From: Bacteroidales bacterium
GTDB taxonomy: Bacteria; Bacteroidota; Bacteroidia; Bacteroidales; Muribaculaceae
Assembly: GCA_004557195.1 (NCBI GenBank)
Contig: SFER01000029.1
Span: forward strand, 1-15,581
Reading direction: 5' to 3'
DNA: 15,581 nucleotides
Positions 14,901 through 15,581 of the stretch are shown here, piece after piece (the stretch's first letter is position 1; each line of letters opens with the position of its first letter). The position numbers were made by a program, and so were the translations under genes. The notes beneath the pieces are model-generated. The model was not told where the DNA came from. It was given only the letters and a program-made list of their open reading frames with translations, and did not search any database.

Positions 14901-15200
14901 AACTACAGCAACGCCCATGGCACTCCGTGGGTGTATAAGCATTGCGGAATAGGCCGCCTCGTGGGTATGCCGGTGCCCGGCACTATGACCAGCGTGTCAT
15001 GGGAAACACTCATCGACCCAACGCTCTATTTCGGCATCCCGGTGATTGGCTACCGTCTCCCCGACGGAAGTTATCTCGAAAACTCGCAACTCGAGCCCGA
15101 TGTTAAGGTGGCTAATTCGCCCGAAACCATAGTCAAGGGTGAAGACACCCAGCTGCGCGTGGCGGTTGAGCAGCTCCTTCGCGAAATCGACGGTAAATAA
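11928..15200 (+). CDS. Tricorn-like protease (beta-propeller, PDZ, S41 serine peptidase)
   Basis: A 1090-residue exported protein with a signal peptide (MKKVLLTLLMSVAAIGGSAS). The N-terminal half carries at least seven TolB/WD-like repeats built on SPDGK (such as WSPDGKKIAFAS, YSPDGKDVYFLS and FSPDGKELAFIE), forming one or two propellers that gate substrate entry in tricorn. A Lys/Asp-rich low-complexity linker spans about residues 567-604. A PDZ-like domain lies near 795-865. The C-terminal S41 core has His778 in ELNVSHTG, the strand TRWNGGG, Ser994 in NYSNAHG as likely nucleophile, and SWETLIDPTL. These correspond to tricorn's catalytic His, Ser and downstream acidic region. Asn995 sits where tricorn has Asp after the serine. 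Its likely role is periplasmic degradation of peptides. The gene is co-transcribed with the SemiSWEET gene and ends at a strong terminator. Confidence 0.9.
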   Translation: MKKVLLTLLMSVAAIGGSASTPLWLSDVKISPDGSEIVFCYKGDIYKVSASGGSAVQLTSRDSYECEPVWSPDGKKIAFASDRYGNFDLFVMPSSGGAPKRITFDSASETPSTFSPDGKFVYFSATIQDPAASVSFPTTRQPELYKVPVDGGRSVQVLATPAEKVAFDKTGDTFLYQDQKGFENEWRKHHTSSITRDVWMYDTKTGKHTNLTSHAGEDRNPVYSPDGKDVYFLSERNGGSFNVYRMAVSQPAEVKAVTKFKTHPVRFLSVAGNGMLCYAYDGEIYTQNGVSASPRKVKIDLVCDDDSRYIDRTYTSGLNAASVSPDGKQVAFIVRGEVFVTSVEYPTTKRITETPEAEKSVTWADNRTIAYASERGGKWGLYKATIAREEDLNFPNATIVNEEALIPSDKVERAYPQFSPDGKELAFIEDRNRLMVLNLKTKKVRQVTDGSYWMRRTGAFDYSWSPDGKWFALEVINNGHDPYSNIAIVSADGGEVINITNNGYFNSTPQWVLDGNAVMFITDRYGMRSHASWGSLSDVMLVFMNQDAYDKYNLSKEDYELRKELDEEREKKAKKEKKEDKKDNKKTDKKEDKKADDKKEDSVKPIVVELAGIEDRLVRVTPNSSEISHALITKDGKSLYYLSEFEDGYDLWKMDLRKKDTKIVQKLGAGPGLLVQDLKGKNIFLFTSRSIKKIDSSSDKATSVTYNAKMRIDLAAEREYMFNHICLQEKECFYNTNMHGVDWEAMCKAYRKFLPHINNNYDFSKMVSELLGELNVSHTGCGYRAPGGGDRTLNLGLIYDLTYTGKGLKVDEVVEKGPFDYAKSKVKPGVIVEKINGEEIGDKDDVASHFTNLQSRKNLVSLYDPATGERWDEVVVPISAGAMRELLYKRWVKRCAAEVDRLSGGRLAYVHIESMDDESFRTIYGDLLGKYYKKEGVVIDTRWNGGGRLHEDIEVLFSGKKYFTQVVRGKESCDMPSRRWNKPSIMVQCEANYSNAHGTPWVYKHCGIGRLVGMPVPGTMTSVSWETLIDPTLYFGIPVIGYRLPDGSYLENSQLEPDVKVANSPETIVKGEDTQLRVAVEQLLREIDGK

Positions 15201-15218
15201 TACACCTATATAATATAT

Positions 15219-15257
15219 AGTGCTGCCGATGTCATAGCCGATGTCGGCAGCACTTTT
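15219..15257 (+). terminator. Intrinsic terminator of the SemiSWEET-tricorn operon
   Basis: AGTGCTGCCGA (15219-15229) pairs perfectly with TCGGCAGCACT (15244-15254) around a 14-base loop, followed by TTT. GCCGATGTC occurs twice in a row within the structure. This is the last sequence that clearly belongs with the chromosomal gene block. Confidence 0.82.
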
Positions 15258-15288
15258 CCTCTCCGATATTACTTTGGGCTGAAATGTT

Positions 15289-15314
15289 ATCTGCGGAAAT
15301 AATCTGCGAAAATA
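15289..15314. repeat. 13-base tandem repeat upstream of the tetQ promoter
   Basis: ATCTGCGGAAATA (15289-15301) is followed directly by ATCTGCGAAAATA (15302-15314); 12 of 13 bases agree. It lies 14 bases upstream of the -33 element. It could be a regulator site or a remnant of the insertion junction. Confidence 0.4.
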
Positions 15315-15327
15315 ATTCCGGCTATAA

Positions 15328-15359
15328 TTTGTTGGGGTGGAAAAAAATAACTAATTTTG
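15328..15359 (+). promoter_or_regulatory. Promoter of tetQ
   Basis: TTTG (15328-15331), 20 bases, then TAATTTTG (15352-15359) is a full Bacteroidetes promoter. The start near 15366 would give a leader of about 128 bases before the tetQ ATG at 15494. Confidence 0.68.
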
Positions 15360-15365
15360 TGGTCA

Positions 15366-15493
15366 CCATGCGGCAGTAATAATATACATATTAATACGAG
15401 TTAGTAATCCTGTAGTTCTCACATGCTACGAGGAGGTATTAAAAGGTGCGTTTCGACAATGCATCTATTGTAGTATATTAAGGCTTAATCCAA
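15366..15493 (+). promoter_or_regulatory. tetQ leader with predicted translational attenuator
   Basis: The leader holds AGGAGG (15431-15436), a far stronger Shine-Dalgarno than elsewhere in the window. It can be masked by two nested pairings: CCTGTAG (15409-15415) with CTACgAGG (15426-15433, one bulged G), and TTAATAC (15391-15397) with GTATTAA (15436-15442). A further hairpin ACAAT/ATTGT spans 15456-15471. Tiny open frames are present at 15368 (MRQ), 15446 and 15459 (MHLL). Known tetQ operons on CTnDOT-type elements are tetracycline-inducible by translational control in the leader, and this layout fits. The exact switching structure is my inference. Confidence 0.6.
15446..15481 (+). CDS. Candidate leader peptide of tetQ (11 residues, GTG start)
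   Basis: GTG at 15446 lies 9 bases after AGGAGG, an ideal spacing, and opens an 11-codon frame reading MRFDNASIVVY that stops at TAA 15479-15481, 12 bases before tetQ. It overlaps the hairpin ACAAT/ATTGT (15456-15471), so a stalled ribosome here would change folding around the tetQ start. An ATG frame of four codons (15459-15473) and an MRQ frame (15368-15379) are alternatives. Function is inferred from position only. Confidence 0.4.
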   Translation: MRFDNASIVVY

Positions 15494-15581
15494 ATGAATA
15501 TTATAAATTTAGGAATTCTTGCTCACATTGATGCAGGAAAAACTTCCGTAACCGAGAATCTGCTGTTTGCCAGTGGAGCAA
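15494..15581 (+). CDS. tetQ: Tetracycline resistance ribosomal protection protein TetQ, N-terminal fragment
   Basis: The 29 codons before the window edge read [20 protein letters not shown] followed by ENLLFASGA. As far as I recall this is the exact N-terminus of TetQ, a GTPase related to EF-G that releases tetracycline from the ribosome. The G1 motif AHIDAGKT (10-17) is visible. The ending LLFASGA and the Ile/Val choices distinguish it from TetM, TetO and TetW (HVDAGKTTLTESLL) and from housekeeping EF-G. Tet(36)-like relatives share much of this start, so a close variant remains possible. The full protein should be about 640-657 residues, the rest lying off the right edge. tetQ in Bacteroidales is usually carried by CTnDOT-type conjugative transposons, often followed by the regulators rteA and rteB. 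Confidence 0.9.

Noticed and set aside
15494..15581. Housekeeping elongation factor G (fusA) start
   Set aside because: The N-terminus matches TetQ, not EF-G, which has a longer N-terminal lead before its AHIDAGKT motif; the leader also fits tetQ.

Overview
The window looks like the chromosome of a gut Bacteroidales bacterium, and its last ~100-300 bases carry the start of an acquired tetracycline-resistance gene. Several things point to Bacteroidetes. Upstream of most transcription units sits TTTG or TTG, then 19-20 bases, then TAnnTTTG, which is the Bacteroidetes sigma-ABfr promoter form. Shine-Dalgarno sites are mostly weak. The gene families (CGDD-type surface lipoprotein, four-subunit 2-oxoacid:ferredoxin oxidoreductase, tricorn-like protease, POT-like transporter) fit the same group. 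A Muribaculaceae- or Bacteroides-like host is my inference; nothing here fixes the genus.

Layout, left to right. A tRNA (Leu-like) runs off the left edge on the minus strand. A metal-uptake pair follows (ZnuA-like lipoprotein and ZnuC-like ATPase, overlapping by 20 bases, with no permease gene beside them). It meets, stop to stop, a minus-strand POT-like MFS transporter. Next is a plus-strand predicted outer-membrane beta-barrel protein with a strong terminator. Convergent to it is gpmI (cofactor-independent phosphoglycerate mutase) with its own terminator; the gap between the two terminators holds an unexplained 11-base inverted repeat. gpmI and a DUF2461 gene are divergent and share a very compact promoter region. 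A four-gene operon (delta-alpha-beta-gamma, 7087-9723) encodes a ferredoxin-linked 2-oxoacid oxidoreductase and ends in a hairpin terminator. After it come an orphan AT-rich surface lipoprotein, an EamA/DMT transporter, and a two-gene operon: a SemiSWEET-like sugar carrier 6 bases ahead of a 1090-residue tricorn-like protease.

After the protease's terminator (15219-15257), a new promoter and a structured ~130-base leader precede the first 29 codons of tetQ. The leader has a strong AGGAGG that base-pairs within the leader and several tiny open frames, as expected for a translational attenuator. tetQ in Bacteroidales normally travels on CTnDOT-type conjugative transposons, so the edge of an integrated element, or an assembly join, must lie within roughly 15258-15370.

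Functionally the window is mostly housekeeping: central carbon and amino-acid metabolism (gpmI, 2-oxoacid oxidoreductase), nutrient uptake (metal, peptide-like, sugar, DMT), envelope proteins and protein turnover. I see no CRISPR array, phage genes, transposase or obvious new defence system. The features most worth following are the tetQ junction with its leader, the DNA repeats upstream of the oxidoreductase operon, and the metal transporter that lacks its permease.
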